Below are positions 25,101-38,622 of a DNA stretch of 64,000 bases, one piece after another. The notes under the pieces were generated by a model. That model was given only the letters and a program-made list of their open reading frames with translations. It was not told the origin of the DNA and did no database searches. Positions within the stretch are counted from its first letter, which is position 1. Each line of letters opens with the position of its first letter. The position numbers and the translations under genes were made by a program. Origin of the DNA: Sympetrum striolatum (Eukaryota > Arthropoda > Insecta > Odonata > Libellulidae); assembly GCA_947579665.1 (NCBI GenBank), contig OX388352.1:35644216-35708215 (forward strand), written 5' to 3'.

Positions 25101-25764
25101 TTACAGCTAATGGATGGTGCTCGTTCAGCTGCTAGAACAATTCAAAATAATCTTTTAGATAACAGTAAACAAGAAGCTATTGATATCTTATTGCTGGGTA
25201 GTACTTTAAATAGTGAGCTAGGAGACAGAGCACGGACTTTACTTCCTTCAAATATGCTTCATGGTGTGTAAGATTTTATTTTATTCTATGAAGAATATTT
25301 CTTTAGCTTCTAGATGTAAGATGTCACATACTTCAGTGCTATAACTCCGGTATTATAAACTTTAATTTTTGATTTCTACAGTTTTACATTTAATGTTTCT
25401 GATAAATGTTTGTCTCTATTAGCTCCTACCAGTCTTCTTAGAGAAATGTGTAATCGCAGTAATGAGTACACTGTTCCTACAAATGTACGAGTAGCAGTTG
25501 GAACCTATAATGTTAATGGAGGCAAGCATTTCAGGAGTGTTGTGTATAAAGATGTATCTTTACATGATTGGCTACTAGATTCTCCAAAGATTACTAAATC
25601 ACAATGTAAGTAAAGTGAAAATAATACATATTTTTACTTTCTCCATATACGAAGTATAGAGAAAGTATTGTTTTCATGAAAAAATTCGACTTCGAGATTT
25701 CAACGGAAATACATGTTTTGAGGTCCCTAGAACATGTTTTGACCATTTTCGGAATGATGTCTGT

Positions 25765-25818
<54 letters not shown>

Positions 25819-28800
25819 TAGTGGGCGCTCTAACGTGAAAACTATTAGTCGTATCAATACCAAACTTTATATATAGTAGTGGTGTGTGTGCTGTCAGAGT
25901 TGATTAGTTTTTGGAGTAAATCGGTCAACCGGAAGTCGAGCTTTATTCATTAAAGCTCATTTCCGGTTTTCAAAATATCTCCATAATTAAGATATATACG
26001 TATATTGTATTTCTTATAAAAGTTTTAGATAATGTAATTTACTATAACTTTTGTATTTAATATATTTTTGTATCACCGCTTGATTAGGAGTTATTCGTGA
26101 AATACCGATAAACCGGAAGTATCTGATTATGTACTTTGTGGGCGCTCTAACATGAAAATTGTTTGTCGGATCAACACCAAATTTTATATATAGTACTTTG
26201 GTTTGTGTGTTTAGAGTTGATTAGATTTTGGAGTAAATCGGTTAACCGGAAGTCGAGCTTCATTCTTCAAAGCTCATTTCCGGTTTTCAAAATATCTCCA
26301 TAAATATGATATTTAGGTATATAGTATTAGTTATAAAAGTTTTAGAAAATGTAATTTACTATGACTTTTGTATGAAACATATTTTTGTATCACGGATTGT
26401 GTAGGAGTTATTTGTGAAATACTGATAAACCGGAAGTTGATGATTATGTACGTTGTGGGCGCTCTGGGCGCTGGGGCGAAATCCCACTTCATCTTTTTTC
26501 ATCGAACATGTCCTGAAAAACATTATTTATAATGTTTTTGACGTAAAAGATAATAATATATAAATTAATCACTCATCTTCAAAGTTTAGATGGAATATAG
26601 AGTTCGAAATTACTGTCATAGATAAATATTTACATCTTATGTATGGAGAAAGTCATGTGCTGGCCACATCAGATTTTTTACTTTCAGTTAATTTAAATTA
26701 GCATTTTCAGAATCCTTAAAGAAATTTCTCATCTTAGAAATGCAATATTTTTTTTTAGCATTGGTAGATGTTTGCAATGCTGATGTTCCCGATACACCAG
26801 TTGACATATTTGCTGTTGGCTTTGAAGAAATAGTTGACTTGAATGCTAGTAACATTATGGCTGCAAGGTAGGTACATTGCTAAGTTAAATGATTGCTACA
26901 TTCTATTTTAGTTGCATAACTTATTTCATTGCCCATCAAAATTTTGTTATTCAAGCTTTAGATTAATCACAGTGTTTTTTCCATTGCATAAGGATGTGAT
27001 GGTAGTCAATGTCATTTGGCTGATTGGTATTATCTAATGGTTATCAGATGAGCCTTTTATAATCTCTGAAAGTCGTTAATTGTAATTAATTATCAAAGTG
27101 TGATCATATATAGTTTTTAATAATTTTTATTCCGCATCTGACCTTCCCCTACATCTAAAAAGTAACCGTTTTTTTCCATATATCAGCTCAGAAAATGCCA
27201 AGGCATGGGCTGAAGAATTACAGAAGATACTATCAAGAGACCGTGATTATGTTATGGTTACCTATGTACAGTTAGTTGGAGTTTGTTTGTATGTATTCAT
27301 TCGTCCAGAACATGCTCCATATTTAAGAGATGTGGCTGTGGATTCTGTCAAAACTGGACTTGGCGGAGCTACTGGTATGTCTTTATTCCCATTGCAATCT
27401 TTTTATTAATAAAATGCCTAGCTATTTAGTAGAATAGCTTATGTGAGATCCAACATAAAGGATTGAGGCCTGCAGAAGATATGGAAGGTAGCCATTGATT
27501 ATTGCACTTTCTGTATGTACAGCAACAGGCTGTGATAGTTTTTCGTAGTTCTACATCATTCATTTTATTTTAAATTCTGATCACATTATTTTAAACATGA
27601 AAACTGAAAAAGATTCATCAAAAATAAAAGTGATTGTGGGATCATTACAGTCAATGTCATGTTAATTTCAGGGTAATGTGATTGTATGAAATAACCATGA
27701 AAATGCCCATGGCATTAGGTAATTATCATCCAAACAATAAATATTGTTGACTTAAATCGAAAACCAATCATTAAATTTAAAGTAGGGTGTTCAAAGGCTT
27801 ATTATTATTTTATAATCCTGCTAATTTGTTAAACATAAAATTTATCTTAAAGTACGTACAATATTGTATCTTTGGACTCACTTTTTCCATAATTTTGAAA
27901 ATGAATGGCACAGTTAATAAATCAAATAAAGTACGTTAGCCTATACTATGTAGTCTGTACTAATAAGTCAAAAAATATTAGTAGGTGTTTTATGGTCGTA
28001 GGCAGTTGGTTTTTATGGAACTCTGGTCTATCCAGCTTTTTTGTTATATGGCTTGCCCTGTGCTACATTGGGCTGTTTAGTTGAGAGTCATATGGTATTA
28101 TGTTCTATTTTATTTGGTATTATTGTTCAGTATTTATAAATCATTTTTGAGAATGAAACCTTATGAACAGGGGCATGCCTAAAGATTTTGCCATCTCAGC
28201 CAAGATACAAGTAACTGCATATCACCCAGTTTTGGGGATATGTAACTATTAATTATTAATATTATCTGTTTATAATCCATATATATGTCATGGTGTCATA
28301 AGTTCATGAATGTATCACATTCATGAATACTCTGAAATACTCAAGAGTATTAATTAATATGAATATAATTAGACTGACCATTCTATTGAGTGCCTTTTAG
28401 TGGCTTTTTAAACAGTTACCTCACTGCCTAACCTAGATTTTGGTGTTGTAACATAGATCCCAACTCTTCTTCATTAATTTTCAGTATATTTGATGTTAGG
28501 TTCAGTAACATTATCATGGTTTTAGTTTATTTGCTCATGACTATAGATTATTTGGTATCTTGCGATCTTAACAACTATGCTCTGAAATATTTACCATGCA
28601 ATCCAGTAAGTTGATGTTTAATTATTTATCAATGTTGTAGAACCTTTTATAAAGTTTTGAATGTCTTAATAAATATGTCATGGCATAAGTGTGAAAAAAA
28701 TTTCCCTGGCATACTGTAAAAAAATATGATTTCCCAATTAAGGGGTTATGATGTAAACTTACTGAATTAAATTCATTATTTTGTATCTTTCCAGGAAACA

Positions 28801-31800
28801 AGGGAGCTGCAGCTATTAGATTTGTCTTTCATGGTACTTCAATGTGCTTTGTTTGTGCTCATTTTGCTGCTGGTCAGTCTCAAGTAAATGAGAGAAATGC
28901 TGACTATGCTGAAATAACAAGGAAGATTACATTTCCAATGGTATTTGTTCTTTGCTGTGTGTATTGTCTTTAATGAGTAAAATGAGAATGACTTTTAAGT
29001 GAAAATTATTTTATTTTAGGGTCGTACTTTGAATTCTCATGAATATGTTTTCTGGACTGGAGACTTTAATTATAGACTTGATATGGATAAAGATGAGATG
29101 AAGGACTTGATCAAGAAGAAAGAATGGGATGTGTTACTTGAGCATGATCAGCTGAGGGTAATGATTGTTTTCTTTTCACTAATATGTTGTCTAATATCAT
29201 CAGTATCCTAGTTTATATTTACATCCAGTTTGTTTCTATTACTGTAATTGTGTCTATTTTATTATTGTCGTATGATTTTTATATCTGATTGATCTTTGGG
29301 AATCTATTTTGACGAAAATTCTATCTGGTGCTCTACAAATCATTTTTATCAACCCTAGGATGTAAAATTTCTTTAAAAAATCATTTTTACTGATGCATTT
29401 ATTTAACAAATCAAAATTAACACTGTTCTTGGAAATTAATGCTAATGGCAGATAAAATATGTCCTATTACAGGTTCAGCAAGAAGCTGGAAATGTTTTCA
29501 AAAATTTCATTGAAGGTCCTATAACTTTTGCTCCTACTTACAAGTATGACCTGTTTTCTGATGATTATGATACAAGTGAAAAATGCAGAGCTCCTGCATG
29601 GACAGATAGAGTGCTGTGGAAGAGGAGGAAACAAAATTCAGACAATGGTAGATGAACAATTCCATCATATCTTATTACATTTAAGCCTACTACACATTTT
29701 ATAATCTGTAAAAACCTGTATGTTCTTATTTTTTTACAATCCTGGGTATTTCAAAGGCTAAGTATTTTATAAAAATAACTTAATTTAGTGATCAGATTTA
29801 CTACTAAGACATATTCAAAGGAATGGTTTTACATTACCTTTTCATTACTCAATCTTCACATAAAAAATCGGTTTCTCTCAGTATTTAATTTTTCTTTGAG
29901 TTGCTGTTCTACTGCCATTACGTTGAGTGTAATTCAAATAACCCTAATAAACTAACATTGACCCAAAGATATCTATTTTTCTGTAAATGTTGTATGTAAA
30001 AAAAGGGCTTTTCAAGTAATTTCTTAGGATGAAGATACAAATTTTTATCATAATAGTAAAAATATCAATAATCTCTTGTTGAAACTGGGAACACAAGATT
30101 ATTTTCATAAATGGTTCGCTAACAGAGATTTATAAATTGATTTTGTTTTTATGAGTAGCCTTCTCGATAAAAATTATCGGGCTCGTATACTTATATTGAG
30201 AAATCCTCCTTTAGCAACCTGCTTTATCCTTCATTGAAATTTAGCAGCTGCCGATACATTATCTGCTCATTATTTTTCCAGTATTTCCATAATTCTTGCC
30301 TTCAGTAAGCAAGAATTATGGTATAAGTATATGTATTATATATATGTAGATTAAATTTCCTTTAAATTATTTTCTTCTCAAGTATCAAAATTTAGTGCTT
30401 CTTACAAAACAATCAGCAACAAACATTTTTAACCGAATTTGAGATGTTTGTTAGTATGAACAGTAAATGAATGTTTTATTGTTTTTGACTTCGTTTGTCT
30501 GTTTAATGACTGTGTCCATAACTCTTGGCTCTTGTATACAGATTGTCCTCACCTGGGATTTAATGTGCCTTTTTGTGATTTCTTCAAGCTGGGAATAATA
30601 CTAACCAAACCTAAACTCTTTTAGAATGTGGTAGTGAATGGAATCCTGGAGAGTTGATTCATTATGGAAGAGCTGAATTGAAGCAGAGTGATCATCGTCC
30701 TGTAATAGCAATGATAGACATTGATGTCTGTCAGATTGACGAGAAAGCCCGCCATAGTGTGTTCTTGGAAGTAATTGAAGACCTTGGACCTCCAGATGCT
30801 ACTGTAGTTGTTCATGTAAATACACTGTTTAATAATTAATTTATCCTTTTGTATGTAAATTTTCATCACTAATCTTGCTGTTACATACCAAAAGGCTGCT
30901 AGTGTGCTATTAGTATAGGTGTAGATAAGTAAGCTACAATTAAATACAATCAAATCTATATTTCTGCAAATGTCAGTCTCATCCTAAAAGGTCGTATATT
31001 AATTTGGTATTTTTTAATGAGTGCAAAATAAGACAAATTTGAGGTAACTTATTTAATTGTGGAAAAAGACCATTTGGTTTGAGTTTGACTGTGATTTACC
31101 TTCCCCTCTTCATATTGGAATGCCTATTTTACCGTGTTTAACTGAAAATAATGCGTGCCCTTTTGAGTCATTTGTTGGCACAAAAATTGGGGTGTGCATT
31201 AGAATTGACGGTGAACTAGATTCAGAATCAATTCTACTCAAGCACATGTTCTACCATACATGGCCTGCTGAATCCTGCACTCACCCTGGTTCCATATAAC
31301 TGGTCAAACGTTCCACCCGTGCACTATTGATGTTCTGACTGAAAGAGCCTCCACGGTACAGCCAATAGGTTTTAATTGAAATGGCAATTGGCTAGTCCAT
31401 CAAAATTTTTAAATGACTAATTTAAACGGGTTAACATGTGCACATAGGTAGGACTTTTAGCATAGAAAACTGCCAGAATTTTGTATACAGTGCATATGTG
31501 TATAAACATACATATGTTCTATATGCATATAGTAAACACTTATTCACTGCTGTGAATTGTGTGACCACATGTGTTAAGGTGTGCATTAGATTTGCAGGCA
31601 TTTGGCTCTTGAATTTTGCGTTGTGCATTAAACTTGATTGGGCGTTATTTTCAAGTCAATACAGTATGTTATCGGGGAGTTTTCTATTTTATTGTTTGAA
31701 GTAAATATCAGAATTTTCTGGAAGATAAGATTTGTAGCTGACATTTGCACACTTCTAGTTAAGAAGGAATAAAGTTTTCTAATATAATTACAAATCTTTA

Positions 31801-34800
31801 AAAGTTTCATAGAATTAAGAAACAAAGTAGAAGTCCGTTATAACAAGTACAGCATATAACGAGAGTTGCGTTATAGCGAGTGATTCTTTGGATGTTGTCC
31901 GTCCCACAGCAAAAAGGATAGGGAGTTACGTCCATTATAACGAGTGATCAAATTCTGAGGTATTGTTTTAACAAGTGCCACGGTTCTATATTTGTCTTGC
32001 AGGTAGCATATCTCGTAATCAAAGATGTCTCCCAAGTTTCACTATCCCCTCCGTCCCTCACGTCTCCTGTATCTTATCGCCTTATATCTTGTTTCTTTTT
32101 GGTGATGATCCCTCTACTCACCAGTTAGAATCAAGTTTCCATTTTATTGTCATCCATCTGTGGGATTTGTTTTCATTCGAAACTTGGTACCAAATTGTCT
32201 AATGGGAGGGGATATAAGAGATAAAAGCAGTGCTGTTTCGGATTTCCAGGGCAACCTCTACCTCGCACCCCTAGTCATTAGTTATGAAGCGTGTGAATGA
32301 AAAATATTTTGATGGTCATCGCTCTTCATCAGTCGATCATTAGACGTGAATCCGTTCAGGAGAACTTTCTAATAACTAAGTTTCTAGTGTGACAGTTCTG
32401 TGATGGAGAGTAATACTGAGTTTGTGCCCGAAAGCTAGAGAACTGTGTCCAGCATATTGGACATAAACTGCTCCTTATGATTTCATAGTGGTTGATGCAG
32501 AAACTGCTGTTTGTGGTTTGCTGACAGACGATCAATTAATAGAGCAGCAAAAGAATGACAGCAGCAAATCGTCGGATATCGAGAGTATGGAAGAAGATTC
32601 GTTTAAAATCCCTTGGATTCAAGAGGACAGACATTTAGAATAAGAAATCGGCTATAACGATTATGTGTCATAACAAGTACTTTTCCTATTTTTGTCAGTT
32701 CTTGTTACAACTGACTTCTACTGTATATGCATCTTGAGAATTTACAAAAAATAGTTAGTTGTAATTTTGTCCAGATTTACATAGCAGCCTAATTTTGTGT
32801 GAGTTAGTACAAATAATTTTTCTTTTGTTGTACACATTTGTAGCTGCTTAGAGTTGTGTGTATGTTTCATTATATGTCATTTGTATTGCTATTTTTTGTG
32901 TCTTTTTGTATAGCATGTAAATATTTGAGAAAGGGATTTATTATTGGTTCAAGTGAATTGTGTTCTGTATGAGGTTTATGTACAGACTGTTTGTTTTATT
33001 TAATTGTACTGTAATAAACTTACTAAGGTGGCTTTCTTATTGTGATGATGAATGCATAATTGTTTGAATATGACTATACCACAGCAGAACAGTAAATTTT
33101 ATGCCAGACCTTTTATAAGAAACTCCCATGTTACTGTTGCTTTTAAATTTTCAGATCAATCTTTAAGTATTCTTTTTTCAAATAATTTACCTTGCTACTT
33201 ATGATTTCACCCAAATAATAATGGATGGAGTTATAATTTTTTTCAAAATACATCACTTTTAACTGATTATCTACAATGCACTTTTATTTTAGGCTTTAGA
33301 AGCAGAAGGCACTGGTGATGCCAGCAGTGTATTTGATGATAACTTAATAATGGCCTTACTTCAGGAGCTTTCTCAATTTGGAGAAGTCATATTGGTTAGG
33401 TTTGTTGAAGATACCATGTGGATAACTTTCCGAGATGGTCAGAGTGCTCTTGCTGCAGCAAAGAAGGAAAATTTGCAGGTACTTTTTTGTTTTTATAAAT
33501 TTCATTGAATAAATTTATAATTTAATTGTAATTATTTTCCCAAGTTAGTGCTTTTATTATCTAAATTACAGTTATAGATATAATGACAGTTGCTGATTGT
33601 GTTGTGTTCTATCAATTATAACCTTGTATTATTTCATTTTTATTTTATATTTAGTTCATGAGCTTACAGTTCATAAGTTTTAATGTATTACTATGTGTTG
33701 TTCTTGTCATTAAAGAAATATCCATTATGTATTTGTCTGTATGGATAATTTACCATGTTTTGTTGCTCATTTTATGTATATCTTACGTATATTGTATCTT
33801 ATGGCTGGTGTAATGTATCTTATGTTAAGTGTAATGTAGTACCTATAGGTTTTTAGAGGGAGTCTCTCCTCTTTATTGCCAGAAGGCCGAATTTCAGCAC
33901 AAAATTTAATTAATTGAATGTCTCACTTTTCAGATAATGGATTTTAACCTTAAGCTTTCGCTAAGAACCCCTGATTGGAAAACTCAAACTGAAAAAGAAA
34001 TTATGCTATGCACCAACAATACCATACCTCTTTTTGAAGCAGAACAACTCACGCTTGAAACAGAAGAACAAATTATCACAGATGACCAAGATGGTTAGTA
34101 AATTAGTTAATCTTCATTGATTATTTAAGGTCAGAGCAGCAGCTAATAATGTCTTAAATTCAATTGCTCAGTTATGAAAGAGGAAGACGCTTAAAGTTTT
34201 CCTCGCAATATATCATTATTTCTAATGCTAAATTTGTCTTTGAATACTTGCCTCTAGAAATTGCTGCTAATATTAAACTTGCCGTTTAATATTACCTGAA
34301 GGTTTATTTTGAAAAAACATGTTAGCTTTCCGCATGTGAAGTAAATTTAGTGTTACCACTAGTGTTAAGTTTATCTATTTATAGGCCCTTGCCTGTGCAT
34401 TGCAGAAATTAAGGGCTCCTAGGAAACCTATTTGGAAATTTAGTAGAGATTCCAGAAAATCTCTAACTCAAAACATTCCATATTGTAAGGGCAATTGAAA
34501 AAGCTGGTTTTTTAAAGTATTTTCCCATTAATTGCTTGTGAAGTTTGATTCAGTATTTTCTAAGCTTAATGTATTATTATTATTTGAGTTTTTGCACTTT
34601 CTCAGCGTTTCCGCTGGAAAATATTCACCTGTCCATAGATGGTTAGGACTAGGCTCAGTCGACACGGAGAGAGAATTCACTCTAACCCATGTGATCTTAT
34701 TATTAATTGCTGAGGAACTTGCGCATAATGTGACATGTTTGCAGTAATACTGCTTTCTGTGCTGCACCGATGGTATATTCCTCTAAACCAATTTTCTCCA

Positions 34801-37800
34801 AATTTTTACCAAAATTGTAGGTCATCAATCCTTCAACAGATATCACAAATGGGACAACCTGGACCTCTACCAACTTCCAGATATCCTTTAATTGCCACGC
34901 AAGCTCTTCGTATTTGTCTCTCTTTTCCATCTCTGTTCTTCGTATGTTCTGAGACAGTGGCACAGCTATATCAATGATTATTGCGGTTTTGTTCGCATTA
35001 TTAATTAGCAAAATATCTGGTCTGTTGTAATTAATCGTTTTATCTGTTAAAATTGGTCTATCCCAATAAAGGATGATCTTGTTCCTCTCTAAAACAGGAG
35101 CAGGCTGATATTTATAATAGGGAACAATATCCTCATCAAGGAGTTCATATTTCATACCAAGTTGTTGGTGTATGAGCTTCGCGACCTGGTTGTGCCTTCC
35201 TAGGTATGCTGTGTCTGCTAAATTTGGACAACCAGCCATTATGTGTTCGATGGACTCCCCTGTTTTTCCACATTTTCGGCATCTATCTTCCACATTTAGC
35301 TTCAGGATATGTTTTTGGTAATTTAACGTTTTCATTACTCTGTCTTGGATTGCAAAAAGGAATCCCTCGGTTTCAGGATACAAGTATCCTTTGTGTATCC
35401 ATTGTAATGAGGCCTTTTTGTCGATGTAAGGTTCGTCTAGTAATCTTGGGAACTTTCCATGTATATCCATACTTTCCCATACTTTTTTATCCTCTTGAGT
35501 ATTTAGTTCTTTGCTGGTTCCTTCCTGTTGGAGATTGAGGGGAGTGTATCCCTCATCAGCTTCTACCGCCATCTTCATAAGTTCGTCAGAAGATGTTCTT
35601 AGTTTCTCTTTCATTTGAGAAACCTGGACATTACACATATTCTTGATGTTCAGCAGGCCTCTTCCACCTTCCTTGCGAGGTAAATATAATCTCTTGACAG
35701 ATGAGTTTGGATGAAGGAATCTAAACTTCGTCAGGAGAGTTCTTGTTTTCCTGTCTATTTCATCTAAGTCACTCTCAGACCATTTTACTACCCCAAAGGA
35801 GTAAATAAGGATTGGAACTGCCCAGCTGTTGATTCCTTCAACTATCCTCTTCCCTGATAGCTTTGTATTACATAATTTTGCAATTCTCCTTATGTATTTT
35901 TCCTTGAACTCCTTTTTCAATTGGGTGTGGTCTATTCTACCGTTTTGGAGAGATCCTAGATATTTATAGATCTCATCCTGTCTTAAATTTTTTATTCCGA
36001 GGAAATCCTCTTCATGTTTTTTAATAGTTCCTCGTTTAATGCTGACAGTCGCACATTTTTCCAATCCAAAGGACATGCAGATGTCTCTGCTAAACAGGGA
36101 TACAGTTTTTATTAATGATTTTAGTTTTTCAGGTGTTTCTGCATAGAGCTTTACGTCGTCCATGAACAGCAGATGGTTTAGTCTTCTCTTTCCATTTCTG
36201 ATTAGTTTATAGCCGATGTTAGTGTCCTTCAAAAGAGTAGATAGGGGATTGATGGCAAGACAAAACCATAAGGGTGACAGCGAGTCTCCTTGGAAAATGC
36301 CCCTTCTTATATTAATTTCACCTATGGAATAATTACCTCTCATCAGTCTGGTCTTCCACATTGACATGATACTACTTAGAGTATTTCTAATTTTAGGGCA
36401 GATCTTATAAATTTCCAAAACCTTGATTAACCAGGAGTGGGGAACCGAATCAAAGGCTTTAGAGTAGTCAATGTACGCCATCTCTAAATTTCTTTGTTTA
36501 ACTTGTGCCTGCTTCAAAATCACCGCATCAACCGTTAATTGGTGTTTACAACCTAAAGCTTTTCTGATACACCCTTTTTGCTCTTCTGAAATCAGATGGT
36601 TGATCTCGCAGTGTTGGTAAATTTTGTCACATAGTAAGGCAGTGAATAACTTGTAAATGACAGACAGACAGGTTATTGGTCTGTAATTTGTAGGATTTGA
36701 TGGATTTCCCTTCTTATATATTAAATAAGTTGTTCCTTCCGTAAGATGTTGTGGTAGTTGATCAGGATTCTCCAATATGTCTGTAAAACTTAGAGCAAGT
36801 GGTTTATGAGCGGCTGTGAAATATTTTAACCAGTAATTTTGAAGATGGTCAGGACCTGGTGCCTTCCAATTGCTAGTTCTTTTTACTGCTTTTAATATGT
36901 CATATTCATTCAATTCTATTGATGGCATTGGAATCAGATTTTGTTGTTTATTTTGGATATCCTTAACCCACTCTGCATCATGATTGTAGTGTTTTGGTAT
37001 TGACCAGAGGTTCCTCCAGTTCTCAACAACTTCTTCCGCATCAGGTTCTCTGAATTCCTTGGAATCTGTGTTATTCATTTCTAGTTGTCTAAAAAACTTT
37101 TTCCTATTATTCATAAAATCTCTGTTTTGTTTTTTACGTTTTGTCAGCTCATTATATCTTTTCAATCTTGCTCCTTTGACCTTGGCTTTTTGACGGAAAG
37201 TATCTTTTAAATCTTGGAGTAATTGCCTGGCGTTGCTACTATTCTGATCTATGTTTGCTTGACTACAGATATTGGAAACTTTCCCAACAATCTTCCTAGA
37301 GGTGTTGCCACTAAGGAATGCATCAATTATATCTGCATTCGCTCTAAAATAATTGATACTCTTTTCCAACCTAGTTCTCCAAGGGGGCTTGCGTTCGTCT
37401 CTGTTTCTGTGGAGTTGATTTGTGATTCTCGGTCTGTAAGCTTTTTGCCCATTCAATTCAATCACCATTGTAGCACCACAGTATAAGGCCAGTTGGATTT
37501 CCTCTAAATCATTGATTTGAATTAAATGAAGTCTAAGGATCTTGTTCACTCTATCAATAATTCCCGAAGCCTTACTTGGATTAATAAGCTTGGGTAACTT
37601 TGGTCTTTCTGATGGTTTTGTCCCTTTAAAAAATTCAATTAAGCTTTGCATTTTAGCAAGCAATTCATCATTCTCATGTTCGCGGAAAGTAACACTGGTT
37701 GCCATATTACTGATAGACTCCATATTTTCGGTTTCTCCGTTAACGCTTTCAGTTTCTAGTTCCACTTCCTCAGTTAGATGTGGATTCTGCTCTTCAAATA

Positions 37801-38564
37801 CTTGCTTTCTTATTTCCTCTATTTCCAGCGCGGTCAAGTATCCTTTTCTGAGGATTACGTTCCTCCTATCTACTATGTTCTGTTCAGATTGGTGTAGCTC
37901 AGGTCTTATCTTGCTAAATTCTGCATGGAGAATATGTCTATATCCAGGCAATGGTTTGTCTTCGCACTTGTTGGCCCGGTAGAATGCTTTGATTATGTCC
38001 ATATTCATTTCACGAGACCATTTGATACGTTTAGTGCGATCGTCTCTACCAGCAGCCCCCCTTACTTGGGCGGGCAAGCCATTAGAGGCAGCATCAGTTC
38101 TTGTTGCTTGTTGAGTGTTAGCCATGGAGTCTTCTTCTGATGGGGCTGTAGTTTCTTGAGAGACAGGGGCCCGCCTCCTCAGCTCCCTGACACCGGCTTG
38201 CTCTCTGTCATGTCTACCACCGGCCATAGACATGCCCTGGCGATCCCCAGGCAGCGGCACTTTTCCGAGGCTCCTATTTCTCATTTCCATCTCCGCCCAA
38301 GACGGGTGTACATTTTATACCTACTGTCAGGTTCTGCAATTCAGCCGCCCCTAACATGGGGAAACAGACGCTGACCAGGACGCCGCACACTATGATATCA
38401 GACGCGTCTGGATTTCTTCGGTTCACCTTTCGTCTGGCCTTTCACCTTCAACCTTACCGGCATGGGTGACCCTGCCAGGAGTAAAATCTCCGGCCGGTAT
38501 CGCTCTCAGGATCATTAAGGCTCGCAAGCCCTCCCACCACGACAAGGCGTGAACCATGGGGAGG

Positions 38565-38622
<58 letters not shown>

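Larger units (their letters stand above)
34585..38565 (-). mobile_element. R4/Dong-type non-LTR retrotransposon, apparently full length
   Basis: Lies on the minus strand inside Synj intron 19. The 5' end (38565) abuts (TTA)19 at 38566-38622, and the 3' end (about 34585) abuts a second TTA run at 34572-34584, so on its own strand the element sits between TAA repeats. This is the known target of the Dong group. It has one ORF without stops, a 5' UTR of about 275 bp and a 3' UTR of about 120 bp with no poly(A) tail. Its GC-richer 5' end can pair CCCTCCC with GGGAGGG. Confidence 0.85.

Noticed and set aside
25594..25876. Cys/Val- and His/Thr-repeat open frames
   Set aside because: Translations of the TG microsatellite.
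30621..30953. 110-codon minus-strand open frame
   Set aside because: Shadow of Synj exon 17, which is strongly supported on the plus strand.
35206..38374. Several plus-strand open frames within 34.7-38.3 kb
   Set aside because: Antisense shadows of the R4/Dong-like ORF.
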